A stretch of 64,000 nt of DNA from CAYMUL01 sp964393605 (GCA_964393605.1 CAYMUL010000002.1:152946-216945); one strand, 5' to 3'. Positions 34,201-43,024 are shown, counted from the first letter of the stretch. The notes: generated from the sequence alone by a model not told the origin. Numbers and translations are program-made.

Positions 34201-35454
34201 GATGATAGGATCTTTTCTTTCAACAACTTTCTTTGCAGATTTTACAGTTTTGTTGTGTCCGCGTTCTATTAACTTTCGAATAACGAAAGGTTTGAATAAT
34301 TCGACAGCCATATCTTTTGGAAGTCCGCATTCATGAAGTCTCAACTCGGGACCAACAACAATAACAGAACGACCGGAATAATCAACGCGCTTGCCGAGCA
34401 AATTTTGTCGGAAGCGTCCTTGTTTTCCCTTGAGCATATCGCTCAATGATTTCAATGGTCTATTGTTATCGCTACGGACAGCACTTCCTCTTCTCGAATT
34501 ATCAAATAAAGAATCAACCGCTTCTTGAAGCATCCTTTTTTCGTTACGAAGAATTACTTCGGGTGCTTTAATATCAATCAATCTTCTCAAGCGATTATTG
34601 CGAATGATAACTCTTCTATAAAGATCATTCAAATCGCTGGTCGCAAATCTACCGCCTTCAAGTGGAACAAGCGGACGAAGTTCAGGCGGAATGACCGGAA
34701 TGTAACTCATTACCATCCACTCAGGTTTATTAAGGGCTTTACCTTCGCGTTCGCGGAACATTTCGATAACTTTTAATCTCTTTAGAATGTCTTCCATTCT
34801 TTGTTGCGAAGTTTCATTCTTGAATTGCTCTTTCAACTGATGGAATATTTTTTCCATATCGAATTTTCTGAGCAATTCTTTAATTGCATCGCCACCAATT
34901 TTTGCATAGAATTTATTTGGATCTGTATCATCCAACTTATCATTTCCTGTAGGTAACGAATTTAGAATTTCATAGAATTGTTCTTCGGTAATTAAATCAT
35001 TTCTGTTCAAACCGGTGGGACCTGGATTCAATACTACATAAGATTCATAGTAGATGATCTTTTCAAGTTCCTTCGTTGTGAAACCGAGAAGGTTTCCAAT
35101 TTTTGAAGGAAGTGATCTGAAAAACCAGATGTGCACAATCGGGACGGCGAGTGCGATGTGTCCCATTCTCTCGCGGCGAACACTTTTTTGTGTAACTTCA
35201 ACACCGCATCGATCGCAAATGATTCCTTTGTACCTGATTCTTTTATACTTTCCGCAGTAACATTCCCAATCACGAGTAGGACCAAAAATTTTCTCACAGA
35301 ACAAACCGTCTTTTTCAGGTCTGAATGACCGATAATTAATTGTTTCCGGTTTTGTTACTTCGCCGTGCGAGCGTGCAAGAATATCATCGGGACTTGCAAG
35401 CGTGATAGTAATGTTATTTATATCTTTTAAAGATGTTTCGATTTTAAAACTCAT
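31210..35454 (-). CDS. rpoC: DNA-directed RNA polymerase subunit beta'
   Basis: The 1414-residue subunit carries the catalytic Mg loop NADFDGDQMAVH (Asp470, Asp472, Asp474). It has the N-terminal zinc site C65, C67, C80, C83 and a second zinc site near CESKHGVCIKCYG. Bridge helix and trigger loop regions are intact, including the REGLTVLEYFISTHGAR-type block. It follows rpoB by 40 bases. Confidence 0.99.
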   Translation of the reverse strand: MSFKIETSLKDINNITITLASPDDILARSHGEVTKPETINYRSFRPEKDGLFCEKIFGPTRDWECYCGKYKRIRYKGIICDRCGVEVTQKSVRRERMGHIALAVPIVHIWFFRSLPSKIGNLLGFTTKELEKIIYYESYVVLNPGPTGLNRNDLITEEQFYEILNSLPTGNDKLDDTDPNKFYAKIGGDAIKELLRKFDMEKIFHQLKEQFKNETSQQRMEDILKRLKVIEMFREREGKALNKPEWMVMSYIPVIPPELRPLVPLEGGRFATSDLNDLYRRVIIRNNRLRRLIDIKAPEVILRNEKRMLQEAVDSLFDNSRRGSAVRSDNNRPLKSLSDMLKGKQGRFRQNLLGKRVDYSGRSVIVVGPELRLHECGLPKDMAVELFKPFVIRKLIERGHNKTVKSAKKVVERKDPIIWEILEKIISGHPVMLNRAPTLHRLGIQAFQPKLIDEKAIRLHPMVCTAFNADFDGDQMAVHVPLSHEAQLEAQLLMLSSHNILSPQNGSPIVVPTQDIILGCYYLTKKRDGDVGEGMIFSSSEEVIIAYNERVIGLHAVIKVRIAGKLIETTTGRVLFNQIVPKEMGYFNQLLVKKTFGSFIGKMYVKLGNKVAAKFLDDLKNIGFRYATAGGLSISFSDLVIPNEKEVLIGSANKKVDQILNEHENGVITDTERYNKIIDVWTHTTNDVAKVLMDKLKTADYGFNSVHMMVDSGARGSQEQVRQLAGMRGLMMKPQKTLSGQAGEIIENPIVANFKEGLTVLEYFISTHGARKGLADTALKTADAGYLTRRLVDVAQDVIISEEDCGTILGINITALKDVEEEREPLSERITGRVTQEDVFNPKTDELILEAGNLIDEDIARKIEDAGIESVYIRTVLTCESKHGVCIKCYGRNLTNGKIVEIGEAVGVIAAQSIGEPGTQLTLRTFHLGGTSSRIASQSQVDSNVDGVVRFNRITFVNRQDFTGAVKVVTGRRGIIEIVNDNDVVVKKFDVPYGAELMVKDKQKITKRQPLYNHDPYNALILSDTTGTVSFSDLIDNVTFQQITDEQTGHVQKIVIEAKDKSLSPNIVVTDSEGNSKSFNIPSKAFLAVEEGETISAGTVLAKISKQNSKSRDITGGLPRVTELFEARSPQDPAIVSEIEGIVKFGARKKGYREISVTAIDGSEEKKYNVPLTKHILVQDNDEIPAGEKITDGPINPHDILAIKGTNAVQEYLVNEIQDVYRLQGVKINDKHIETIVRQMLQKIKVVNPGDTRFLEEDVVDKYEFFIENQKIINSDIVVSRGDSRFKEGSLISKTKAREINAELKRKSKSEVEVRNAEPATFENILLGITQAALSTESFISAASFQETTKVLTNAAIAAKVDSLRGLKENVVMGRLIPAGTGLRKYRKILLEQPESEVVPVEIKEEVPATEEQN

Positions 35455-35494
35455 TTCTTAACTCCTTAGTTATTAACATTCTGTTGTTTAACCA

Positions 35495-38400
35495 TCAACC
35501 AATTTTCATATCAAGGCCTAAACCTTGCAATTCTTTGATCATGACGTTAAACGCTTCCGGAACATTCGGCTCTTGAATGTTTTCGCCTTTAACAATCGAC
35601 TCATAAACCTTCGAGCGACCCGGAACGTCATCACTTTTAACGGTGAGTATTTCCTGAAGAATATGTGAAGCACCGTAAGCTTCTAAAGCCCAGACTTCCA
35701 TTTCTCCGAATCGTTGTCCGCCGAATTGTGCTTTTCCGCCGAGAGGTTGTTGTGTAATTAAAGAATACGGACCAACCGAACGAGCGTGAATTTTATCTTC
35801 AACGAGATGGCTAAGTTTCATCATATAGATGTAACCTGTAGTAACCCTTTGGTGGAATTTATCTCCGCTTCTGCCGTCGTATAATATTGTTTTGCAACCT
35901 TCCGGCAATTCAGCTTTCTTCAACCAATCTTCAACGTCGGTAATTTTTGCACCATCGAAAACCGGAGTAGCGAACTTTACACCGAGTTTTGTTCCTACCC
36001 AACCGAGAGCTGTTTCATATAATTGTCCGAGGTTCATTCTTGAAGGCACACCAAGCGGATTTAATATCATATCAACTTGAGTACCGTCTTCAAGGAAAGG
36101 CATGTCTTCTGCCGGAACAACTTTGGCGACAACACCTTTGTTTCCGTGTCTGCCTGCCATCTTATCTCCTACAGATACTTTTCTTTTTTGAGCGACATAA
36201 ACTTTTGCAAGTTCAACAATTCCCGGAGGAAGTTCATCACCCGATTGAATTTTCACGCGATCTCTCTTGAATTCTTCTTCAATATCCGCAAGATAATCAA
36301 AATAATTTCTGAAGATAGCTTTCATCAAGTTGTTCAACTTCTTGGATTCAAACCACTCAGCCGTATAATCCAACTTTGTAACATCATCCATGGCGGAAAA
36401 TGTAGTTTCTTTTATTGTTGAATTTGCGCGAAGAACCATAGAACCATCAAGATCACGAATACCTGTTGTGGTTTCATCTGTGAAAGTTGCAGTGAGTTTT
36501 TCAATTAATTTTTTGTAATGCTCTTCGATATGTTTTTTATGATTTGTTTCAAGAGAATTCAATGATCTCATTTCATTCTTTTTAATATCGCCTTCTTTTT
36601 TGCGGCGGCTGAAAAGTCTTGTTTGAATAACAACACCATTCAAACCCGGAGTTGCACGAAGCGAAGCATCTTTCACATCACCGGCTTTGTCACCAAATAT
36701 TGCACGCAGAAGTTTTTCTTCAGGTGTTGGATCGGTTTCACCCTTCGGCGTAATTTTTCCGATTAAGATATCACCTTCTTTAACTTCAGCACCTACTCGA
36801 ATTATACCGTTCTCATCCAAATTCCTAACTGCATCTTCGCTAACGTTAGGAATTTCGCGAGTGAGTTCTTCTTCTCCTCGTTTCGTTTCTCTAACTTGTA
36901 ATTCATATTCAGCAATATGAATAGAAGAAAAAACATCTTCTGCAACGAGTTTTTCACTAACGATAATAGCATCTTCAAAATTGTATCCGCGCCAGGGCAT
37001 GAATGCAACTAAGATATTTCTTCCGAGAGCAAGTTCACCGCCGTCAGTGGCGAATCCATCTGCAAGTACATCTCCCTTTTGAACTTTTTGACCGGATTTT
37101 ACAATCGGTTTTTGATTAATACAAGTTTCCTGGTTTGTACCTGTGAATTTGATAATTGGATAATATTTTCTTCGAATCTCTGTGAAACTAGTAACAGCTT
37201 CAAAAGAATTTGGATTTACATCGAACTGAAGCATGATACCATCGGCATCAACAGATTCAACAACTCCATCTCCATCGGCAACAATAATTGCACGCGAATC
37301 TCGTGCAAGTTTTCCTTCGAGTCCTGTTCCGACAATTGGTGCTTGTGGTTGCACAAGCGGAACTGCTTGGCGTTGCATGTTCGAGCCCATCAATGCGCGG
37401 TTCGCATCGTCGTGTTCGAGGAAAGGAATGAGTGCGGCAGCAGCGCTAACTATTTGCGCCGGGGCAACATCCATATATTGTAAATGATCCGGTGTAACAA
37501 TTGGAAATTCACCTTTAATTCTCGATTTAACTCTCTCATTCACAAACTCTCCTTTATTTGTCAAAGGGGCGTTCGCCTGAGCGATTGTATTTAAATCTTC
37601 CTGTTCGGCGGTGAGATAAATTACTTCATCAGTAACTTTTCCTTTTTTAACGACACGATAAGGAGTTTCTAAAAATCCATATTTGTTCACGCGGGAAAAA
37701 ATTGTCAATGAAGAAATCAAACCGATGTTTGGACCTTCGGGGGTTTCAATCGGGCATAATCTTCCGTAGTGAGTATAGTGAACGTCTCTAACTTCAAAGC
37801 CGGCTCGCTCTCTTGTTAGACCGCCCGGTCCTAAAGCAGACATTCTGCGTTTGTGTGTCAACTCTGCAAGAGGATTTGTTTGGTCCATAAATTGAGAGAG
37901 TTGGTTTGTTCCGAAGAATGCGTTGACGACAGAACTGATTGTTCTCGCAATAACTAAATCTTGCGGAGTGAAACTTTCTGCGTCTCGAACATTCATTCTT
38001 TCTTTAATCGTTCTCGCCATTCTTGCAACTCCAACATTGAATTGTTGTTGAAGTTGTTCGCCGACAGTTCTGATTCTTCTATTCCCTAAATGATCGATAT
38101 CATCGTAACTCTCTTCGCCGCTTTTCAAACGATTCATATAACGAATAATTTCGATTATATCTTGCGGTGTTAAAACTGTTGTGGTTTCGGGAATGTTGAG
38201 TTTTAATTTGTCGTTCATTCTATGACGACCAACATCACCTAAATCATAACGTTTATCATTAAAAAATAATTTTTCGATGAGTGCTTCGGCAGTTTCAATA
38301 TCCGGTGGTTCTCCGGTTCTTAATTGTCTATAAATTGAATAAAGCGCTTCTTCTCTTGTGTGGGAAGTATCTTTTTTAAGTGTGTTAAGAATTAAATCCT

Positions 38401-39265
38401 GGTCAAGATTTAAATCTTTTTTAAGAACTTTGATAGAATCAACTCTCGATTCTTTAATTCTTTGCGCGTCTTCTTCCGAGATTATGTTTTCTCTGGTTAA
38501 GAAAATTTCACCGGTGGACATATCAAAAACATCGGCGGCTACTACACGCCCGATTAATGTATCGGCGGTTGCTTTCTTTAAATTAATTTCTTCATGAATA
38601 TCAAATAGGTTGATGATTTCCTCATCCGTTTGATATCCGAGCGCACGAAGCAATGTTGTTGAAGGGAATTTTTTTCTTCTATCGATGTAGCAATAGAGAA
38701 CATAATTTATATCGGTAGCGAATTCAACCCATGAACCTTTTAAAGGAATAATCCTCGCAGAATATAAAGGAGTACCATTTGGATGAACCGTAGAAGAGAA
38801 TGCGACACCCGGCGAGCGGTGCAATTGCGAAACAACAACACGTTCGGCACCGTTGATAATAAAGGTTGCGCTCTCGGTCATGTAAGGCATGTTGCCGAGA
38901 TAAACTTCCTGTTCAACTGCGTTAACAAATTCGCCCGTGTCTGTATCTTTAGTAGCCAATCGCAATTTTGCTTTTAGCGGCGCGGCATATGTTAAACCTT
39001 TTTCAAGACATTCGCTGATGGAATATCTTGGTTTATCTATATGGTAATCGACAAAATCTAACCTAAAATTTTCCTTATTATCAAAAATAGGAAAATTGGA
39101 AAGGAATACATTTTGAAGTCCTTTATTTTCTCGTTCACCCGAAAAAATGTTCAGTTGAAGAAATTCTTCAAAAGAAACTTTTTGAATATCTAACAAATCC
39201 GGTACTTCAATAACCGGAGTAATTCGGCTGAAGGATATTCTCTGCTTATCCAATGATAACCTCAA
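35495..39265 (-). CDS. rpoB: DNA-directed RNA polymerase subunit beta
   Basis: The 1256-residue subunit has FFGTNQLSQFMDQTNPLAE followed by LTHKRRMSALGPGGLTRERA, the rifampicin-binding cluster. Asp461, His471 and Ser476 (E. coli 516, 526 and 531) have their wild-type identities, so the predicted phenotype is sensitive. The C-terminal blocks KLSHLVEDKIHARSVGPYS and GGKAQFGGQRFGEMEVWALE are typical. It is preceded by a 100-base gap containing a hairpin after rplL. Confidence 0.99.
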   Translation of the reverse strand: MRLSLDKQRISFSRITPVIEVPDLLDIQKVSFEEFLQLNIFSGERENKGLQNVFLSNFPIFDNKENFRLDFVDYHIDKPRYSISECLEKGLTYAAPLKAKLRLATKDTDTGEFVNAVEQEVYLGNMPYMTESATFIINGAERVVVSQLHRSPGVAFSSTVHPNGTPLYSARIIPLKGSWVEFATDINYVLYCYIDRRKKFPSTTLLRALGYQTDEEIINLFDIHEEINLKKATADTLIGRVVAADVFDMSTGEIFLTRENIISEEDAQRIKESRVDSIKVLKKDLNLDQDLILNTLKKDTSHTREEALYSIYRQLRTGEPPDIETAEALIEKLFFNDKRYDLGDVGRHRMNDKLKLNIPETTTVLTPQDIIEIIRYMNRLKSGEESYDDIDHLGNRRIRTVGEQLQQQFNVGVARMARTIKERMNVRDAESFTPQDLVIARTISSVVNAFFGTNQLSQFMDQTNPLAELTHKRRMSALGPGGLTRERAGFEVRDVHYTHYGRLCPIETPEGPNIGLISSLTIFSRVNKYGFLETPYRVVKKGKVTDEVIYLTAEQEDLNTIAQANAPLTNKGEFVNERVKSRIKGEFPIVTPDHLQYMDVAPAQIVSAAAALIPFLEHDDANRALMGSNMQRQAVPLVQPQAPIVGTGLEGKLARDSRAIIVADGDGVVESVDADGIMLQFDVNPNSFEAVTSFTEIRRKYYPIIKFTGTNQETCINQKPIVKSGQKVQKGDVLADGFATDGGELALGRNILVAFMPWRGYNFEDAIIVSEKLVAEDVFSSIHIAEYELQVRETKRGEEELTREIPNVSEDAVRNLDENGIIRVGAEVKEGDILIGKITPKGETDPTPEEKLLRAIFGDKAGDVKDASLRATPGLNGVVIQTRLFSRRKKEGDIKKNEMRSLNSLETNHKKHIEEHYKKLIEKLTATFTDETTTGIRDLDGSMVLRANSTIKETTFSAMDDVTKLDYTAEWFESKKLNNLMKAIFRNYFDYLADIEEEFKRDRVKIQSGDELPPGIVELAKVYVAQKRKVSVGDKMAGRHGNKGVVAKVVPAEDMPFLEDGTQVDMILNPLGVPSRMNLGQLYETALGWVGTKLGVKFATPVFDGAKITDVEDWLKKAELPEGCKTILYDGRSGDKFHQRVTTGYIYMMKLSHLVEDKIHARSVGPYSLITQQPLGGKAQFGGQRFGEMEVWALEAYGASHILQEILTVKSDDVPGRSKVYESIVKGENIQEPNVPEAFNVMIKELQGLGLDMKIG

Positions 39266-39310
39266 TAAAAATTATTAAACTAACTTGATCTCAAAACAAA
39301 AAAGAAAATA

Positions 39311-39336
39311 GATGAGATGGCAAAATCCACCTCATC
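39311..39336 (-). terminator. Attenuator-like hairpin between rplL and rpoB
   Basis: On the minus strand GATGAGGTGG (39336-39327) pairs with CCATCTCATC (39320-39311) with one G-U pair around a 6-base loop, then a T-rich stretch follows. It lies 30 bases after the rplL stop. A partial terminator at this place is known in E. coli, where it lowers rpoBC relative to rplJL; the same role is inferred here. Confidence 0.6.
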
Positions 39337-39365
39337 AAATTTTCAAAAAAAAAGAATTGTACCTA

Positions 39366-39746
39366 TTACTTAAGAGTAACGGTAGCGCCGGCTTCTTCGA
39401 GCTCTTTCTTAATTTTTTCGGCTTCATCTTTTGAAGCGGCTTCTTTAACGGTGCTCGGGGCTCCGTCAACAAGGTCTTTCGCTTCTTTCAATCCTAAACC
39501 GGTATGAGCGCGAACAACTTTAATTACGTTGATCTTCTTTTCGCCGGCAGAACTGAGAACTATATCGAATTCAGTTTTTTCTTCAGCGGGTGCGGCGGCA
39601 GCGGCTCCAGGAGCGGCAGCACCAATAACTACGGGTGCGGCAGCGGTTACACCAAATTCAGCTTCGAGTGCTTTTTTTAATTCGGCAGCTTCTACAAGCG
39701 TAAGCCCTTTTATCTTCTCTACTATTTCTGCAACTTTTTCAGACAT
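39366..39746 (-). CDS. rplL: 50S ribosomal protein L7/L12
   Basis: The 126-residue stalk protein has the N-terminal dimerisation helices (EKIKGLTLVEAAELKKALEA), an Ala-rich hinge, and the C domain with IVLSSAGEKKINVIKVVR and GLKEAKDLVDGAPSTVKE, which binds translation factors. It lies 38 bases after rplJ. Confidence 0.99.
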   Translation of the reverse strand: MSEKVAEIVEKIKGLTLVEAAELKKALEAEFGVTAAAPVVIGAAAPGAAAAAPAEEKTEFDIVLSSAGEKKINVIKVVRAHTGLGLKEAKDLVDGAPSTVKEAASKDEAEKIKKELEEAGATVTLK

Positions 39747-39784
39747 TTATATTATCTCCTAAATTATAAACTTAATTAAATTAA

Positions 39785-40306
39785 TTATGCAGCTTGCTTC
39801 TTGGATATTTCATCAATAACACTAACAAGGTCTCGCATTACGGCATTCAATGCGCCAACAATTCCGGATGCCGGAGCGTTGATGCTGCCGAGAATTGATG
39901 CAACTATTTCACTCTTTGTTGGTAGTGATGCTAATTCATCTAATTTTTCGGAACCATAGTATTGTGAATCAATGTAACAGCCTTTAAAAGTCAGCTTTGA
40001 ACTTTCGTCAAAATATTTTTTAATGATTTTTGCCGGACTAACAGGGTTATCGGATGCAAAAACATAGCCGGTCATCCCGGAAAGATTTTCACCAAGTTTT
40101 TCAAATTTACCGACTTCAGAGATTGCTCTTTTGAAGAGAGTATTTTTGATAACTTTGTATTTAACACCTTCTTTCCTGAATTCACGTCTTAGTTTGCTAA
40201 TATCCTCAACGTTAATTTTGGCATAATCAGTTAAATAAAGAGCAGAACTTTGACGAACGAGTTCTACTACTTCTTGAACTTTTTCAACCTTTTCAGATTT
40301 TTTCAT
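39785..40306 (-). CDS. rplJ: 50S ribosomal protein L10
   Basis: L10 anchors the L7/L12 stalk to the ribosome. The 173-residue protein has YLTDYAKINVEDISKLRREF and KYKVIKNTLFKRAI, with a C-terminal helix for L7/L12 dimers (SVIDEISKK). It is preceded by a 98-base leader, the usual site of autogenous control. Confidence 0.98.
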   Translation of the reverse strand: MKKSEKVEKVQEVVELVRQSSALYLTDYAKINVEDISKLRREFRKEGVKYKVIKNTLFKRAISEVGKFEKLGENLSGMTGYVFASDNPVSPAKIIKKYFDESSKLTFKGCYIDSQYYGSEKLDELASLPTKSEIVASILGSINAPASGIVGALNAVMRDLVSVIDEISKKQAA

Positions 40307-40404
40307 ATTTCTCCTGCATTTCAGGTTTTACAACATAAGTTGACTTTGAAGCATTTGTCATTTATAGTGCGTAAACTTTTATCGATTTTTTTTCGAACAA
40401 TTTT
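40307..40404 (-). promoter_or_regulatory. rplJ leader, possible L10 control region
   Basis: This 98-base gap between rplA and rplJ is the longest within the rplKAJL block. Next to the rplJ start the minus strand reads CCTGAAATGCAGGAG: CCTG can pair with CAGG and so mask part of the AGGAG ribosome-binding site. L10 leaders regulate this operon in other bacteria; here only the small hairpin is visible and I could not fold a full L10-binding structure. Confidence 0.35.
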
Positions 40405-41103
40405 TTAATGAGCGGCTAATTCGTCGCGTGTAATTTTAACTCCGGGTCCCATCGTTGTAGAAAGATAGAGACTCTTCACATATTGTCCCTTAGCGGCAGT
40501 TGGTTTCAACTTGATAATAGTATTCAAAAACATATGTGCATTATCAACCAACTGATTGGTTTCAAAGGATAATTTACCGAGTGATGTGTGTACGATTCCC
40601 GATTTATCAACTCGGAATTCGATTTTTCCTGCTTTAACTTCTTTAACAGCTTTCGCAACATCCATAGTTACAGTTCCGCTTTTCGGATTCGGCATTAATC
40701 CTTTTGGTCCGAGAATTTTCCCGAGTTTTCCGAGTTCAGCCATCGAATCAGGTGTTGAGATTACAACATCAACATCTGTCCACCCGGATTTAATTTTTTC
40801 GAGAACATCATCGTAACCGGAAAAATCGGCACCACTTTCAAGAGCTTCTTTTTGTTTGGAAGGATCTTTTGCGACAACCAGCACTTTAACGGTTTTACCG
40901 GTTCCATGCGGCAATGAACAGGTTCCTCGAACCATTTGATCTGCATGCTTCGGATCAACACCCAAGCGAATTGCACAATCAAGTGATTCAACAAATTTAA
41001 CTGTTGAAGCGTCCTTTAAAATTTTTACAGCTTCAGATAAAGTGTACTCTTTATCTTTATTGACATTCTCGTTAACTTTTTTTAATCTTTTAGACAATTT
41101 CAT
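40405..41103 (-). CDS. rplA: 50S ribosomal protein L1
   Basis: L1 forms the mobile stalk that moves deacylated tRNA from the E site. The 232-residue protein contains RLGVDPKHADQMVRGTCSLP, LGKILGPKGLMPNPKSGTV and a C-terminal LYLSTTMGPGVKI. It follows rplK by 20 bases. Confidence 0.99.
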   Translation of the reverse strand: MKLSKRLKKVNENVNKDKEYTLSEAVKILKDASTVKFVESLDCAIRLGVDPKHADQMVRGTCSLPHGTGKTVKVLVVAKDPSKQKEALESGADFSGYDDVLEKIKSGWTDVDVVISTPDSMAELGKLGKILGPKGLMPNPKSGTVTMDVAKAVKEVKAGKIEFRVDKSGIVHTSLGKLSFETNQLVDNAHMFLNTIIKLKPTAAKGQYVKSLYLSTTMGPGVKITRDELAAH

Positions 41104-41123
41104 AATTTAACCTTGCATTAAAA

Positions 41124-41546
41124 TTATTCTACATTAATACCCATGCTGCGGGCAGTACCGGCAATCATACTTGCAGCGTGTTCAATATCGTTGGCGTTTA
41201 AATCCGGCATTTTCATCTGGGCAATTTCACTTACTTGAGCTTTTGATACTGTTGCAACTTTAGTTCTATTCGGTTCAGCCGAGCCCTTTGCAATTTTTGC
41301 GGCTTTAATTAATAGTACAGCGGCAGGCGGAGTTTTTGTTATAAATGTAAATGATTTATCGGAAAAAACTGTAATCACAACCGGAATAATTAAGCCTTCT
41401 TTATCGGCAGTTCTTGCGTTGAACTGTTTACAGAATTCCATTATGTTCACACCTTTTTGTCCTAACGCAGGACCAACAGGAGGAGATGGATTAGCCTTAC
41501 CGGCAGGGATTTGTAATTTAATATAACCTGTTATCTTCTTAGCCAT
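41124..41546 (-). CDS. rplK: 50S ribosomal protein L11
   Basis: The 140-residue protein has KLQIPAGKANPSPPVGPALG and GVNIMEFCKQFNART, and the C-terminal rRNA-binding domain ending in MIAGTARSMGINVE. It sits at the GTPase-associated centre; its N-terminal domain is needed for RelA activation in other bacteria. Confidence 0.99.
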   Translation of the reverse strand: MAKKITGYIKLQIPAGKANPSPPVGPALGQKGVNIMEFCKQFNARTADKEGLIIPVVITVFSDKSFTFITKTPPAAVLLIKAAKIAKGSAEPNRTKVATVSKAQVSEIAQMKMPDLNANDIEHAASMIAGTARSMGINVE

Positions 41547-41565
41547 GCAATTCCTTTACTAAAAT

Positions 41566-42108
41566 TTATCTTTCTAACTCAGCTTGAACAAAATCTATTT
41601 CCACGGGAGTTTTACGACCGAAAATAGATACAAGCACTTTAATTTTCATTTTCTCTTCATTGACCTCTTCAATAACACCTGAGAAATTATTGAAAGGTCC
41701 ATCAATAATTTTTACCATATCTCCCGAACGGAAAATTGTTTCTACTCTCTCGTTATCATCCTGTTTAATTCTTCCAACAATTCTGCGAACTTCGTCTGGT
41801 TGGAGAGGATTCGGTTTATTCTTCGTTCCCAAAAATCCAAGTACTGATGGAGCATTCACGATAAAATCTTTAACCTGTGCATCCAATTCCGCGGCAACTA
41901 AAATATAGCCGGGAAAGAAATTTTTTGTTTTGCTTTTTTTCTTTCCGTCTTTTACTTCATAAACTTTTTCGAGAGGAACCAATACTTCAGAAATTTTAGC
42001 ACCGAGCGAAGCACTTTCCTTTATTTCCGAATCCATGAAAACTTTTACTTTACTCTCATGTCCCGAAAAAACACGGACGACATACCATTTATGATCTTCA
42101 AACGGCAT
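41566..42108 (-). CDS. nusG: Transcription termination/antitermination factor NusG
   Basis: The 180-residue protein has the NGN domain (KWYVVRVFSGHESKVKVF, FFPGYILVAAELD) and a C-terminal KOW domain (GDMVKIIDGPFNNFSGVIEE) that bridges to S10 or Rho. It overlaps secE by one base (TAATG), so the two are translationally coupled. Confidence 0.99.
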   Translation of the reverse strand: MPFEDHKWYVVRVFSGHESKVKVFMDSEIKESASLGAKISEVLVPLEKVYEVKDGKKKSKTKNFFPGYILVAAELDAQVKDFIVNAPSVLGFLGTKNKPNPLQPDEVRRIVGRIKQDDNERVETIFRSGDMVKIIDGPFNNFSGVIEEVNEEKMKIKVLVSIFGRKTPVEIDFVQAELER

Positions 42109-42290
42109 TAAAATAGTCCTTTAAAGACCTGGGTAATGCCCTGGTCGATAAGCCAAGTAAAAAGAGCAACGATGAGACAAACAACAACTACGATGGATGT
42201 AGACTCTTTCAATTCTTCTTTAGTCGGCCAGGTAACTTTTTTCATTTCCTTTACGACATCGTTCACGAAATTAATTATTTTTTCTTTCAT
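42108..42290 (-). CDS. secE: Protein translocase subunit SecE
   Basis: The 60-residue protein has an amphipathic N-terminal helix (FVNDVVKEMKKVTWPTKEEL), followed by one membrane helix ending near QVF. It is the short single-span form that clamps SecY. Its position before nusG and after a tRNA gene is the conserved bacterial arrangement. Confidence 0.97.
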   Translation of the reverse strand: MKEKIINFVNDVVKEMKKVTWPTKEELKESTSIVVVVCLIVALFTWLIDQGITQVFKGLF

Positions 42291-42309
42291 AGATATCTTT
42301 CATTCTTTG

Positions 42310-42382
<73 letters not shown>

Positions 42383-42397
42383 ATCACAGAGTATTAA

Positions 42398-42547
42398 TTA
42401 TTTGGTTTCCTTATGGACAACGTGCTTCTTGCACCATTTACAATATTTTTTGTACTCAACACGGTTCGGATGGTTTCTTTTGTTTTTGGTAGTAGAATAA
42501 TTTCTTCTTTTACATTCAGTACATTCAAGAGTAATAATATCACGCAT
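42398..42547 (-). CDS. rpmG: 50S ribosomal protein L33
   Basis: The 49-residue protein MRDIITLECTECKRRNYST... has two CxxC pairs (CTEC, CKWC), the zinc-binding form of L33. The longer open frame extending to 42613 runs into the tRNA-Thr gene, so the ATG at 42547 is the correct start. It lies between tRNA-Thr and tRNA-Trp, a frequent place for L33. Confidence 0.96.
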   Translation of the reverse strand: MRDIITLECTECKRRNYSTTKNKRNHPNRVEYKKYCKWCKKHVVHKETK

Positions 42548-42571
42548 CTTACATTTACCTTTCGTTATTTG

Positions 42572-42644
42572 AGCTGACGACCGGGATTGAACCGGTGACC
42601 TCATCCTTACCAAGGATGTGCTCTACCAACTGAGCTACGTCAGC
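42572..42644 (-). tRNA. tRNA-Thr (anticodon GGT)
   Basis: Acceptor GCTGACG/CGTCAGC, anticodon loop TTGGTAA (anticodon GGT) on stem CATCC/GGATG, and T loop TTCAATC are all present. CCA is not encoded. Confidence 0.95.
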
Positions 42645-42653
42645 ATTGATTAG

Positions 42654-42727
42654 AGCGGGAGACGGGACTCGAACCCGCGACCAACAGCTTGGAAGGCTGT
42701 GACTCTAGCCAACTGAGTTACTCCCGC
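42654..42727 (-). tRNA. tRNA-Gly (anticodon TCC)
   Basis: Acceptor GCGGGAG/CTCCCGC, anticodon stem ACAGC/GCTGT with loop CTTCCAA (anticodon TCC), and T loop TTCGAGT. CCA is not encoded. It lies 9 bases before tRNA-Thr. Confidence 0.95.
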
Positions 42728-42848
42728 ATCAGATTTATCGGCAGCAAAAAATTTTTATTTACAGTTTTGCAGCAATAATGCTATCAATAAAAAAAATATC
42801 AATTATTTAAAATTTTCAATCGTCAAAAAAATGACGACTCGTTTCTTG

Positions 42849-42932
42849 TGGGCGGCGAGGGATTCGAACCCCCAAAGGCGTTCGCCAACGGATTTACAGT
42901 CCGCCCCGGCTCTCCAACTCCGGCGTCCGCCC
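42849..42932 (-). tRNA. tRNA-Tyr (anticodon GTA)
   Basis: A class II tRNA with a long variable arm and anticodon loop CTGTAAA (anticodon GTA). The acceptor pairs GGGCGG with CCGCCC over six base pairs, but position 7-66 is A opposite G, and position 8 is C instead of the near-universal U. The D stem CCGG/CCGG and T loop TTCGAAT are regular. It is the first gene of the tRNA-rpmG-secE transcript. Confidence 0.92.
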
Positions 42933-42952
42933 ATTTTGAGAAACGAACAACA

Positions 42953-42981
42953 AAAATATCTTTTTTCCTTAAAAAAAACAA
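42953..42981 (-). promoter_or_regulatory. Probable promoter of the tRNA-Tyr to nusG transcript
   Basis: On the minus strand TTGTTT (42981-42976) and TATTTT (42958-42953) are 17 bases apart and about 20 bases before the tRNA-Tyr 5' end. The -10 element is the same as that of the nrdJ promoter. Inferred from sequence only, in a very T-rich stretch. Confidence 0.4.
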
Positions 42982-43024
42982 ATTAAAAAATCACAAAATT
43001 TCTATTTGATGAAGAAAAAATGCA

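Noticed and set aside
37800..37930. Rifampicin-resistance change in rpoB
   Set aside because: All key positions carry the sensitive-type residues.
42548..42613. Extended N-terminus for L33
   Set aside because: It would read through the tRNA-Thr gene; L33 itself starts at the internal Met.
42821..42836. Terminator between tRNA-Gly and tRNA-Tyr
   Set aside because: The CGTCA/TGACG stem is only 5 bp and has no T-run after it on the minus strand.
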